Source: Nisaea sediminum (GTDB lineage: Bacteria; Pseudomonadota; Alphaproteobacteria; Thalassobaculales; Thalassobaculaceae). From it: a DNA stretch of 64,000 nucleotides. The DNA lies in assembly GCF_014904705.1 (NCBI RefSeq), contig NZ_JACZCQ010000006.1, positions 62,001-126,000 of the forward strand. The letters are read 5' to 3'. The position numbers were made by a program, and so were the translations under genes. The notes below the pieces were generated by a model. The model worked only from the letters and a program-made list of their open reading frames with translations. It was not told where the DNA came from and ran no database searches. This document shows positions 1 through 8,535 of this stretch, in pieces; positions within the stretch are counted from its first letter, which is position 1; each line of letters opens with the position of its first letter.

Positions 1-430
1 CCAGCGCATAGACCGGGTAGCGTTCTTCCATCAGCTTCCTCAGTACCTCACGCGGATTATTCTTCGCGAGAAGGGGCCGGCCCTGCCGCCGGCTCACACG
101 CTCGTAAAGGACGTCGAGATCGGCTTTCAGCCAGACCGAGACCGCGTGTGCCGCGATCGCGGCCCGCGTGTCTTCGGCCATGAAGGCCCCGCCGCCGGTC
201 GCAAGCACCACGGGCGGTCCGTCCAGAATGCGCTGGATCACCCGTCGCTCGCCGCGCCGGAATTCCTCCTCGCCGAATCGCTCGAAGAATTCGGGAATGG
301 TGCAGCCTGCGGCGCGTTCGATCTCCTGATCGGCGTCGATGAAAGGCATCTGCAGCTTTTGCGCAAGCCGGCGGCCGACGCTGCTCTTGCCGGCGCCCAT
401 GAGGCCGACCAGAACGATGCTTTTCGTCAT
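1..430 (-). CDS. aroK: Shikimate kinase, 3' end cut by window edge
   Basis: Phosphorylates shikimate with ATP in the cytosolic chorismate pathway. Reading the minus strand from an ATG at 430 gives [20 protein letters not shown], whose GLMGAGKSS is the Walker A loop. It is followed by the shikimate-binding DADQEIE and GGGAF segments and the lid arginine region (RRQGRPLL). The C-terminal end lies beyond base 1, so only about 143 residues are visible. An in-frame ATG at 469 would add 13 residues. Neither start has a strong ribosome binding site; 430 fits the family length better. In alphaproteobacteria aroB usually follows aroK, which would place it just outside the window (inference). The gene is divergent from the xerD side. 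Confidence 0.93.
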   Translation of the reverse strand, partial: MTKSIVLVGLMGAGKSSVGRRLAQKLQMPFIDADQEIERAAGCTIPEFFERFGEEEFRRGERRVIQRILDGPPVVLATGGGAFMAEDTRAAIAAHAVSVWLKADLDVLYERVSRRQGRPLLAKNNPREVLRKLMEERYPVYAL

Positions 431-707
431 TTGTTCCGGGGAATGCGCCAGATCGGAGTGAATCACCATGGGAAGCAGGCCGCGGCACCGGATGGCAAGC
501 AAAGGTCGCTTGTCTGATACATCCGGTACCTCTCTTTACCTCTCCCTCGTTGAACTCGCTCCATGCGGCCGGTATGCTGCCGCAAACGCGTCATAATCCG
601 CCGGTAGCATAACTTTCCGTATATGGCGTTGCAAACGCCTTGGGTCAGGTGCGTGCATGCCGGCAGGACCGGGGGCGCGCGAAACAGTAATTCCATGGGT
701 CCACGGC

Positions 708-845
708 ATGAAATTGACGCTCTGGGTTGTGGTCGTCATAGCATTGTTCTTCGGCGGCGGCTTCGCGTTTCTCTCCACTTGGGATATCCCGGCACCGACC
801 AGCCAGATCGAACAGGTTCTCCCGAATGAACAATTCCCCCGCTGA
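708..845 (+). CDS. Small single-pass membrane protein of unknown function
   Basis: A 45-residue protein starting MKLTLWVVVVIALFFGGGFA, so the N-terminal half is one hydrophobic membrane segment. A short polar tail (IPAPTSQIEQVLPNEQFPR) is probably periplasmic. Its last 20 bases overlap the start of the next gene, which suggests translational coupling and a shared role with that exported protein. An upstream in-frame ATG at 657 would add a polar stretch before the membrane segment and is less likely. I do not recognise a named family. Its location between aroK and xerD resembles that of small hypothetical proteins in other alphaproteobacteria (from memory, not checked). Confidence 0.7.
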   Translation: MKLTLWVVVVIALFFGGGFAFLSTWDIPAPTSQIEQVLPNEQFPR

Positions 846-2736
846 TCGCCCGGCGCGGGGAACGCGGGCGGCGCTCGCCGCCGCGGCGCTGCTTCTCGGT
901 CTTTCCTTCAACGCCCCGGAAAGCTTGGCGCAAGGCGCGCCGAAACCGCTCTTGCCCGCGCTCGGTGCGCCGAAACCCTTGCTGGTCCAGCCACAGCCGG
1001 CCGCACCGGCCGAGGGCACGCCCGAGCAACCGTTTCCGGCCACCGGAAGCGCTCCCGCCACGGACGAGGACCCGCTGAAGGAAGGCATCGCCGTCGACAC
1101 TCTGGACGCGGTTTCCGTCGAGACTGTCGGCACCATCGGCCCGGACGAGAACGCGCTCCCCGCAAGCATGTGGGAAGGTACCCCGCGTTCGGCGATCAAA
1201 CGCATGCTGACGCTGGTCGGCGCGCCGCCGGCGAATGCGACGGTGCGGAACCTGCTTGAGCGCGTGCTTCTGAGCCCGGCCGCGGTTCCGGAAGCGGAAG
1301 ACCCGGCCGACCACGGATCAATCGTCAACGCCCGGATCGACGCCCTCGAGCGGATCGGCGCCTGGGATCACTATGTCCGCCTCCTCAACGTCGCGCCCGC
1401 CGCCGGTCCGGAAGGCACCGACACCGTGCTGCCGCCGGCCCTCCGCGCGCGTCTGATGGCCGATGCCGGCTTTCTCACCGGCGATACCGATACCGGCTGC
1501 GCCATCGCCCGCGACGCGATGCTCTCGGTGCCGGAGGACCGCTACTGGCAGAAAGCGGGCACCTTCTGCCTCGCACTGGCGGACGAATGGGAGAGCGTCG
1601 AGTTCAATCTCCGCCTGATGCTGGAACTCGGCGAAGAGGACAAACGCTTCTTTGAGCTGATGCGCGCCGTCAGCGGCACCGCCTCGACCTTGCCGCAGAT
1701 GCCGGAAGCTGCCCAGCTGCGCCCGCTCGACATCGCGATGATGCGAGTCTCGGGCATAGCCCCGGCGATGCCCGACACGGAAGCCGTCCCAGCGGCTCTG
1801 ATTCCGGTGCTGATCAAGTTCCAGGCGATCAGCTTCGAGGATCGCCTCCGTCTTGCCGAGCGCGGCGAACGGCTGGGTCTGGTCGCGCGGAAGGATTTGA
1901 TCTCGCTCTACGAGCTGGTGGAGATCGCCCCCTCGCAGATGGCCAACGCGCTGAGCGTCGCCGCCGCGGACCCTAGCGCCAACGGCCGCGCCCTGCTCTA
2001 TCGTGCAACCGCGAGCCAGACCCTGCCGCTGTCTCGGGCCCAGGCGATCCAGGAAGCCCTGAAGCTCGCCCGGCGCGATGGCCTCTACGCGCAGACCGCA
2101 CGGCTCTACGCGCCGCTGATCAACGAGATCCCGACGACCTCACCGCACTCCTGGTTCGCCGCGGACGCGGCGGGAGCGTATATCGCGGCCGGCATGACCG
2201 AGGCTGCGGATCCCTGGCTCGCGCTTGCCGAACGGGAAGCACGGCTCGGTGAAGAGCAGGCAACGGCCTGGCGCGAAGCCGTCATCATGGCCCGTCTCGC
2301 GGCGGGAGAACGCGTGCCGCTGGACAACGGGTTCCTGAAAAGCTGGTGGGACGGATTGCGCGGCGCCGCTGGCGAGCAGGCCCCGGCCCGTGCGGCTCTG
2401 CTGTTCGGGCTTCTGGAGGCGACCGGCGCGGAGACGCCGGGCACCGTCTGGCGCGGACTGGTCGACCGGGCCCTGCCCCTCGCCTACAAATCGCCCCCGC
2501 CGGCGCTCGAATGGGCCCGGCGGGCCGCCGCGGCCGGGGGGCAGCTCGGTGAAGGCGCCTTGCTCACCGTCCTCTCTCTCTCCGGCGCGGAGCTGACCGA
2601 ATTCGATCCCGCCCATCTGACGAGCTGCGTCCGCACGCTTTCGCAACTCGGGCTCGAACAGGATGCCTACCGCCTCGCGCTCGACATTTACCTCGCGTCG
2701 GCGCCCTCGGCTCCGGCAGCTCCGGCGAACGAGTAG
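826..2736 (+). CDS. Exported protein of unknown function, 636 residues
   Basis: The N-terminus has a basic stretch then a hydrophobic core (AALAAAALLLGLSF) ending near SLAQG, a signal peptide of about 35 residues. A Pro/Ala-rich linker follows, up to about residue 85. The remainder is Ala/Leu/Glu-rich and predicted largely helical, with repeated pairs of helices that look like degenerate TPR or SEL1-type solenoid units; there are no catalytic motifs that I can see. It overlaps the small membrane protein upstream by 20 bases and lies 3 bases before xerD, so the three are probably one transcript. Function unknown; a periplasmic scaffold is only a guess from fold type. Confidence 0.8.
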   Translation: MNNSPADRPARGTRAALAAAALLLGLSFNAPESLAQGAPKPLLPALGAPKPLLVQPQPAAPAEGTPEQPFPATGSAPATDEDPLKEGIAVDTLDAVSVETVGTIGPDENALPASMWEGTPRSAIKRMLTLVGAPPANATVRNLLERVLLSPAAVPEAEDPADHGSIVNARIDALERIGAWDHYVRLLNVAPAAGPEGTDTVLPPALRARLMADAGFLTGDTDTGCAIARDAMLSVPEDRYWQKAGTFCLALADEWESVEFNLRLMLELGEEDKRFFELMRAVSGTASTLPQMPEAAQLRPLDIAMMRVSGIAPAMPDTEAVPAALIPVLIKFQAISFEDRLRLAERGERLGLVARKDLISLYELVEIAPSQMANALSVAAADPSANGRALLYRATASQTLPLSRAQAIQEALKLARRDGLYAQTARLYAPLINEIPTTSPHSWFAADAAGAYIAAGMTEAADPWLALAEREARLGEEQATAWREAVIMARLAAGERVPLDNGFLKSWWDGLRGAAGEQAPARAALLFGLLEATGAETPGTVWRGLVDRALPLAYKSPPPALEWARRAAAAGGQLGEGALLTVLSLSGAELTEFDPAHLTSCVRTLSQLGLEQDAYRLALDIYLASAPSAPAAPANE

Positions 2737-2739
2737 CGC

Positions 2740-3660
2740 ATGGGCCGGGACGCCGGATCGGTCGAACGGTTTCTTGAAATGCTGCTCGCCGAGCGCGGCG
2801 CCTCGGCCAACACGATCGAGGCCTATCGCCGCGATCTGACCGACTTCGCCGCGACCCTCAAGGCCCGTAAGCGGACCCTGACAGATGCCGGGAGCGATGA
2901 TATCCGGGCGTACCTGGCCGGACTCGAGTCGGCGGGCATGGCGCCGCGGACCGCAGCCCGGCGGCTCTCGGCGATCCGGCAGTTCTATCGCTTCCTCTTC
3001 AGCGAAGGTGACCGGACGGACGATCCCTCGACCGTGATCGACAGCCCGCGCCAAGGCAGGCCGCTGCCAAAGATCCTGAGTGAAGGCGATGTCGATCTTC
3101 TGCTCGCCGCTGCCAGAGGCCGCGGCGGTCCCGACGGGATCCGCCTGACCTGCCTGCTGGAAATTCTCTATGCGAGCGGGCTCCGGGTCTCCGAGCTCGT
3201 CTCCCTGCCGCTCGCTTCGGTCGCCCGCGACCCGCGCGTGCTGATCGTCCGGGGCAAGGGCGGCAAGGAGCGCATGGTGCCGCTGACCGAGGCCGCGCGC
3301 GAGGCGATCGCCGCCTTCAAGGAGGTGCGCGCCAGCTATCTGCCGGAAGGCGCGACCTCGCCGTTTCTGTTCCCATCGCGCGGCAGCGAGGGTCATCTGA
3401 CCCGGCGGCGCATGGGGCAGCTTCTGAAGGAACTCGCCGCCGAATGCGGCCTGCGCCCTGCCTCGGTCTCGCCGCACGTGCTACGCCATGCCTTCGCCAC
3501 CCATCTACTCGACCATGGCGCGGATCTCCGCAGCGTCCAGCAGATGCTCGGACACGCGGATATCTCGACGACGCAGATCTACACGCACGTCCTGGCAGAA
3601 CGCCTGAAATCGCTGGTTACCGAACATCATCCGCTGGCGAAAGCCTCGGCAAAAAGCTGA
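2740..3660 (+). CDS. xerD: Tyrosine recombinase XerD
   Basis: Site-specific recombinase that, with XerC, resolves chromosome dimers at dif near the terminus. The 306-residue length is typical. An N-terminal SAM-like core-binding domain (about 1-95, with ERGASANTIEAYRRDL) precedes the catalytic domain. The expected residues are visible: Arg in ASGLRVSEL, Lys in GKGGKERMVPL, His-x-x-Arg in HVLRHAFATHL, His in LGHADISTTQ and the nucleophile Tyr in IYTHV. The surrounding housekeeping genes argue for the chromosomal XerD rather than a phage or integron integrase. XerC would be the alternative; the short linker and location next to accA favour XerD. Confidence 0.92.
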   Translation: MGRDAGSVERFLEMLLAERGASANTIEAYRRDLTDFAATLKARKRTLTDAGSDDIRAYLAGLESAGMAPRTAARRLSAIRQFYRFLFSEGDRTDDPSTVIDSPRQGRPLPKILSEGDVDLLLAAARGRGGPDGIRLTCLLEILYASGLRVSELVSLPLASVARDPRVLIVRGKGGKERMVPLTEAAREAIAAFKEVRASYLPEGATSPFLFPSRGSEGHLTRRRMGQLLKELAAECGLRPASVSPHVLRHAFATHLLDHGADLRSVQQMLGHADISTTQIYTHVLAERLKSLVTEHHPLAKASAKS

Positions 3661-3681
3661 CGCGGAAGCGTAATCCAGCCG

Positions 3682-3710
3682 TTGTAACCCGCCGCCCGGA
3701 CGTTTATGGT
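3682..3710 (+). promoter_or_regulatory. Possible sigma-70-type promoter for accA
   Basis: TTGTAA (3682-3687) and TATGGT (3705-3710) are separated by 17 bases, each matching four of six consensus positions, and lie 33 bases before the accA start in the xerD-accA gap. Seen by eye only; chance matches of this quality are not rare. Confidence 0.3.
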
Positions 3711-3742
3711 GCGGCGCTCCCAAACACAGTGATTCGACGGAT

Positions 3743-4699
3743 ATGCGCGTCTTTCTGGACTTCGAAAAGCCGATCGCCGACCTTGAGGGCAAGATCGAAG
3801 AACTGCGGCACCTCTCCTCCGAGGGCGATATCAATATCGCCGAAGAGGTCGGCAAGCTGCAAAGCAAGGTCGAGCGGCAGCTCAAGCAGTCCTATCAGAA
3901 GTTGACCCCGTGGCAGAAAGTGCAGGTCGCCCGGCATCCGGACCGGCCGCATTTCAAGCAGGTTCTCTCGCATCTGGTCGAGGATTTCACCCCGCTCGCG
4001 GGCGACCGTGCCTTCGGCGAGGATCAGGCCATCATCGGCGGCATCGGCCGCTTCCGGGGTTTCTCCGCCGTCATCATCGGCAACGAGAAGGGCGGCACCA
4101 CCGAGGAGCGGATCCGGCATAATTTCGGCATGGCGAAGCCCGAGGGCTACCGCAAGGCGCGCCGGCTGATGGAAATGGCCGAACGCTTCAACCTCCCGGT
4201 TCTCACCTTCGTCGACACCGCCGGTGCCTATCCCGGCATTGGCGCCGAGGAACGCGGCCAGGCGGAAGCCATCGCCAAGTCGATCGAAGCCTGCCTCTCT
4301 CTTCAGGTACCCGTAATCGCCTCGATCGTGGGCGAAGGCGGCTCCGGCGGCGCGGTCGCACTGGCGGCGGCGAACCGGGTACTGATGTTCGAACACGCGA
4401 TCTATTCGGTGATCTCGCCGGAAGGCTGTGCCTCGATCCTCTGGCGCAGCGGCGAACATACGAAGGATGCCGCGGAAGCGCTGAAGCTGACGGCGCAGGA
4501 CCTGAAGAAGCTCGGCGTGATCGACGAGATCGTGCCGGAGCCGCTCGGCGCCGCACACCGGGACGCCGAAACGGCCCTCACGGCCCTCGGCGACGCGGTC
4601 GAGGCCTCGCTCCGGAAACTGGTCGGGACCGACGGTGGCAGGCTGAAGGCCGACCGGCGGCGCAAGTTCCTCGAGATCGGCAAGAAGGGTCTCGCCTGA
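3743..4699 (+). CDS. accA: Acetyl-CoA carboxylase carboxyltransferase subunit alpha
   Basis: The alpha half of the AccA2-AccD2 carboxyltransferase that moves CO2 from biotin to acetyl-CoA, the first step of fatty-acid synthesis. The length of 318 residues is standard. The N-terminus (FEKPIADLEGKIEELR) and the crotonase-fold core are clear: GDRAFGEDQAIIGGIGRF, FVDTAGAYPGIGAEERGQ, and the oxyanion/CoA loop GEGGSGGAVALA, then SPEGCASILWR. It stands alone after xerD, with accD presumably elsewhere, as is common in alphaproteobacteria. Not interrupted. Confidence 0.97.
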   Translation: MRVFLDFEKPIADLEGKIEELRHLSSEGDINIAEEVGKLQSKVERQLKQSYQKLTPWQKVQVARHPDRPHFKQVLSHLVEDFTPLAGDRAFGEDQAIIGGIGRFRGFSAVIIGNEKGGTTEERIRHNFGMAKPEGYRKARRLMEMAERFNLPVLTFVDTAGAYPGIGAEERGQAEAIAKSIEACLSLQVPVIASIVGEGGSGGAVALAAANRVLMFEHAIYSVISPEGCASILWRSGEHTKDAAEALKLTAQDLKKLGVIDEIVPEPLGAAHRDAETALTALGDAVEASLRKLVGTDGGRLKADRRRKFLEIGKKGLA

Positions 4700-4812
4700 G
4701 GCCCTTCGCCGCGCCGCAGCAAAGTTACGTGACGCTTGCTCCCGTTTCGCGCTAGGTGATTGCGGACCCGCTCCGGCACCGGACGACCGGACAGGATCCA
4801 GGGGACCGCAGA

Positions 4813-5799
4813 ATGCTCGGCTATCGCACCCTTCTCATCGCGCTCCTGCTCGCGGCCCTCGCGGGCGGTGCTTACTGGTACACGCACCGCGAGGACGGCC
4901 CGCCGGACGGTTTTGCCCGCGGCAACGGGCGGCTTGAGGCCGAGCGGGTCGATATCGCCAGCAAGTTCTCCGGCCGGATCAGCGAGGTTCTGGTCTCCGA
5001 GGGTGCGCATATCGAGGCGGGGACCGTCGTCGCCCGGCTGGATGCGACCGAAATCACCGCGCAGCTGCGCGAAGCCGAAGCCGCCGTCATCCAGGCCGAG
5101 GAGGCCCTGAACGAAGCCCTCGCATTGCAGAGCCAGCGCAAAAGCGAACTTTCTCTCGCCGATCTGGAGATGAAGCGCGCCGAGGCTCTCGGCGCGAAGG
5201 GTTTCGCCAGTGGCGAGACGCTGGATCGGCGGCGGACCGAGCGCGCCACGGCGATGGCCGCGCTTACCTCCGCCGAAGCGGGGATCGCACGCGCCAAAGC
5301 AGCAATCGAGGCCCGCAAGGCAACGGTCGCACGCATCCGCGCCGACCTGCAGGAATATGAGATCTCCGCGCCGGTTTCCGGCCGCGTGCAGTACCGTCTC
5401 GCCGAACCGGGAGAGATCGTCGGCGCCGGCGGCAAGATCGTCACCATGCTCGATTTGACCCGCGTCTACATGACGATCTATCTGCCGACACGCGATGCCG
5501 GCCGGATCGCCTATGGCGCCGAGGCGCGGCTGATCTTCGATGCCGCGCCCGAATACGTGATCCCGGCGCGGGTCACCTTCGTCGCTTCCGAAGCGCAGTT
5601 CACCCCGCGCTATGTCGAAACGGAGAGCGAGCGCGACAAGCTGATGTTCCGGATCAAGGTCTCGATCCCGCCGGAGATCCTCGACGGCTACGAGCGCATC
5701 GTGAAGGCCGGCCTGCCCGGCATCGCCATCGTCCGGACGGCGGCGGAGCTGCCCTGGCCGGAGGAATTCGCGATCAATCTGCCGGCGCGCAATGGCTGA
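4813..5799 (+). CDS. HlyD-family periplasmic adaptor (YhiI-like)
   Basis: Membrane-fusion protein linking an inner-membrane ABC exporter to the outer membrane. The start at 4813 gives an N-terminal signal-anchor (TLLIALLLAALAGGAYWY). The following lipoyl half-motif is GRLEAERVDIASKFSGRI, then a long helical hairpin (about 80-190, rich in Ala/Glu/Lys), the second lipoyl half (EYEISAPVSGRVQYRLAEPGE) and a beta-barrel domain. The 328 residues compare with about 355 in E. coli YhiI. It overlaps the next gene by 8 bases; the three-gene order matches the yhiI-rbbA-yhhJ operon. An upstream in-frame start at 4756 would place a polar extension before the anchor and is unlikely. Confidence 0.9.
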   Translation: MLGYRTLLIALLLAALAGGAYWYTHREDGPPDGFARGNGRLEAERVDIASKFSGRISEVLVSEGAHIEAGTVVARLDATEITAQLREAEAAVIQAEEALNEALALQSQRKSELSLADLEMKRAEALGAKGFASGETLDRRRTERATAMAALTSAEAGIARAKAAIEARKATVARIRADLQEYEISAPVSGRVQYRLAEPGEIVGAGGKIVTMLDLTRVYMTIYLPTRDAGRIAYGAEARLIFDAAPEYVIPARVTFVASEAQFTPRYVETESERDKLMFRIKVSIPPEILDGYERIVKAGLPGIAIVRTAAELPWPEEFAINLPARNG

Positions 5800-8530
5800 C
5801 GGCGGCACGCCGATCCGTCTCGCCGGCGTCGGCCATCGCTATGGCCGGACCGCCGCCCTCCGCGACATCACGCTGGAAATTGCCCCTGGCAGCGCGATCG
5901 CGGTGATCGGCCCCGACGGTGTCGGCAAGTCCACTCTTCTGGCCCTGATCTCCGGCACCAAGAAGATCCAGAGCGGGAGCGTGGAGGTGCTCGGCGGCGA
6001 CCTCCGGCAGAGCGGCCACCGGCGCCGGGTCTGCGGCCGCATCGCTTACATGCCGCAGGGTCTCGGCAAGAACCTCTATCCGACATTGTCCGTCGCCGAG
6101 AACCTCGACTTCTTCGCCCGGCTATACGGTCAGGACGAAGGCGAACGGCAGCGCCGTGCGGATGAACTGCTCCGGGCAACCGGTCTCGCGCCCTTCCGTG
6201 ATCGCCCGGCGGAGAAGCTGTCCGGCGGCATGAAGCAGAAACTGGCGCTCTGCTGCGCCCTGGTGCACGACCCGGACCTGCTGATCCTCGACGAGCCGAC
6301 CACCGGCGTCGATCCGCTCTCCCGCCGCCAGTTCTGGGAGCTGATCGACCGCATCCGGGCCCGGCGGCCCTGGATGACCGTGATCACCGCCACCGCCTAC
6401 ATGTCCGAGGCCGAGCATTTCGACCGCCTGATCGCGATGAACGACGGGGCGATCCTGGCCGACGGCACGGCGGAGGACCTGAAACGCCAGACCGGGACCG
6501 ACAACCTCGAGGATGCCTTCCTCGCCCTGCTTCCCGAAGGCCGCGACAAGACCCGCTTCACGCCGCGACCGAAACCCGAGCGCGGAGCCGCGGAGGCGGA
6601 TATCGCCGCGATCGAGGCCCATGGCCTGGTGATGCGGTTCGGCGATTTCACCGCGGTCGATGCCGTCGACTTCCGCATCGAACAGGGCGAGATCTTCGGA
6701 TTTCTCGGCTCGAACGGATGCGGCAAGACCACGACGATGAAGATGCTGACCGGCCTCCTCACCCCGACCGAAGGCGAGGCCCGCATCTTCGGTGAACGGA
6801 TGAATGGTGGCGGGATGGAGATGCGCCGCCGCGTCGGCTATATGTCCCAGTCCTTCTCACTCTATTCCGAACTCACGGTCGGACAGAACCTCGACCTGCA
6901 TGCGGGCCTGTTCCGTGTCGAGGGCGCCGCCAAGCGCGACCGTATCCGCGAGCTCGCGGACCGCTTTGAACTCGCGAACGTTATGGACATGCGGCCGGAC
7001 GCGCTGCCGCTCGGCATCCGTCAGCGTCTGCAGCTTGCAGTGGCGGTGCTGCACCGGCCGGAAATGCTGATCCTGGACGAGCCGACCAGCGGCGTCGATC
7101 CAGTCGCCCGAGACGAATTCTGGAACCTGCTGACGGAGCTCTCGCGGGACGAAGGTGTCACGATCTTCATCTCCACCCACTTCATGAACGAGGCCGAGCG
7201 CTGCGACCGGATCTCGCTGATGCATGCGGGCAAGGTGCTGGCCATGGGCGAACCGAAAGCGCTCGTCGCCGACTCAGGCTGCGAGACCCTTGAGGAGACC
7301 TTCATCCGCCTTCTCGAAGCGGAGACGGAGGACGGACCCGAGGCCGCGACCGACAGTACCCCGGTACTCGACGGCAAAGCCGCCCCGATCGGCGCCCCGG
7401 CCTGGTTCTCCGCGGCACGACTCTGGGCCGTTGCCCGGCGCGAGAGTTTCGAGCTGGTACGCGACCCGATCCGTCTCGCCTTCGCCCTGTTCGGCCCCCT
7501 CATTCTCATGCTCGCTATGGGATACGGCATCACGTTCGACGTCGAGGACATGCGCTATGCCGCGTTCGACCAGGACCGCAGCCGGGAAAGCCGGGCGCTG
7601 CTGCGCCAGTTCGAAGGCTCGCGCTATTTCTCCGCCGCGCCGGAACTATCAAGCATGGCATCGCTCGAGGAACGGATGCAGCGGGGAGAGATCGGCCTCG
7701 CGCTGGTGATCCCGCCCGGTTTCGGACGCGATCTCGCCGCCGGACACCGCCCGGAGCTGTCGGCCTGGCTCGACGGCGCCATGACCAGCCGCGCCGAGAC
7801 GACGCGCGGCTATGTCGAGGGCGCGTTCCAGTCCTTCCTCGCGGAACTGGCAAGAGAGGACGGCACGGCGGAAAGCAGTCCCGCGCTCGCCACGATCGAG
7901 ACCCGCTTCCGCTACAACCAGGGCTTCACCTCCCTCGAGGCGATCCCGCCGGGCATCCTGATGATGCTCATGATCATGATCCCATCGATGCTGACGGCGC
8001 TGGGCGTGGTGCGTGAAAAGGAACTCGGTTCGATCACCAACCTGCATGCGGCTCCGGCGACCCGCTTCGAGTTCCTGGCCGGCAAGCAGCTGCCCTATGT
8101 GGCGGTGGCGCTGATCAGCTTCCTCACCATGCTGGCGATGATGATCCTGCTGTTCGGCCTCACTCCGAAAGCGAGCCTGCCGATGCTTTTCCTCGGCGCC
8201 GTGCTCTACGCGATCGCGACGACCGGGTTCGGCCTGCTGGTCTCGACCGTCGTGACCTCGCAGGTCGCGGCAATCTTCGCCACCGCGATCATCGTGCTGA
8301 TCCCGACCATCAACTTCTCGGGCATGCTGCATCCGGTCGCCACGCTCGACACGACCGGACGCACCATCGGCCGCTCGTTCCCCGGCGCCTATTTCCAGGA
8401 GATCAGCGCGGGCGTCTTCAACAAGGGCCTGAGCGCCGCCGATCTGCTTCCAAACCTCGGCGCGCTCGCTCTCTTCTGTCTCGTCTACTGGGCGCTCTCC
8501 TCGGCCGCCCTGCCGAAACAGGCAAGGTAG
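5792..8530 (+). CDS. rbbA: ABC exporter with two ATPase domains fused to ABC-2 permease (RbbA/YhiH family)
   Basis: A single 912-residue chain, the same size as E. coli RbbA (about 911). The first nucleotide-binding domain (about 1-240) has Walker A GPDGVGKST, signature LSGGMKQK and Walker B LLILDEPT. The second (about 270-510) has GSNGCGKTT, a degenerate signature LPLGIRQR and LILDEPTSGVDP. The C-terminal part (about 545-912) is an ABC2-type permease with six hydrophobic segments and a large external loop. RbbA was first described as a ribosome-associated ATPase, while the permease and adaptor context point to export; the substrate is not evident. The second signature LPLGIRQR departs from LSGGQ, hinting at asymmetric ATP sites. 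Confidence 0.9.
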   Translation: MADGGTPIRLAGVGHRYGRTAALRDITLEIAPGSAIAVIGPDGVGKSTLLALISGTKKIQSGSVEVLGGDLRQSGHRRRVCGRIAYMPQGLGKNLYPTLSVAENLDFFARLYGQDEGERQRRADELLRATGLAPFRDRPAEKLSGGMKQKLALCCALVHDPDLLILDEPTTGVDPLSRRQFWELIDRIRARRPWMTVITATAYMSEAEHFDRLIAMNDGAILADGTAEDLKRQTGTDNLEDAFLALLPEGRDKTRFTPRPKPERGAAEADIAAIEAHGLVMRFGDFTAVDAVDFRIEQGEIFGFLGSNGCGKTTTMKMLTGLLTPTEGEARIFGERMNGGGMEMRRRVGYMSQSFSLYSELTVGQNLDLHAGLFRVEGAAKRDRIRELADRFELANVMDMRPDALPLGIRQRLQLAVAVLHRPEMLILDEPTSGVDPVARDEFWNLLTELSRDEGVTIFISTHFMNEAERCDRISLMHAGKVLAMGEPKALVADSGCETLEETFIRLLEAETEDGPEAATDSTPVLDGKAAPIGAPAWFSAARLWAVARRESFELVRDPIRLAFALFGPLILMLAMGYGITFDVEDMRYAAFDQDRSRESRALLRQFEGSRYFSAAPELSSMASLEERMQRGEIGLALVIPPGFGRDLAAGHRPELSAWLDGAMTSRAETTRGYVEGAFQSFLAELAREDGTAESSPALATIETRFRYNQGFTSLEAIPPGILMMLMIMIPSMLTALGVVREKELGSITNLHAAPATRFEFLAGKQLPYVAVALISFLTMLAMMILLFGLTPKASLPMLFLGAVLYAIATTGFGLLVSTVVTSQVAAIFATAIIVLIPTINFSGMLHPVATLDTTGRTIGRSFPGAYFQEISAGVFNKGLSAADLLPNLGALALFCLVYWALSSAALPKQAR

Positions 8531-8535
8531 CGACC

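Noticed and set aside
2140-3477. Long antisense reading frame opposite the exported protein and xerD, and similar frames elsewhere
   Set aside because: High GC produces long stop-free shadow frames. These have Arg/Gly/Asp-rich composition, no motifs, and lie opposite genes with clear family signatures.
2740-3660. Integrase of a mobile element
   Set aside because: Length, catalytic residues and neighbours (aroK side, accA) fit chromosomal XerD; there is no adjacent tRNA, attachment site or cargo.
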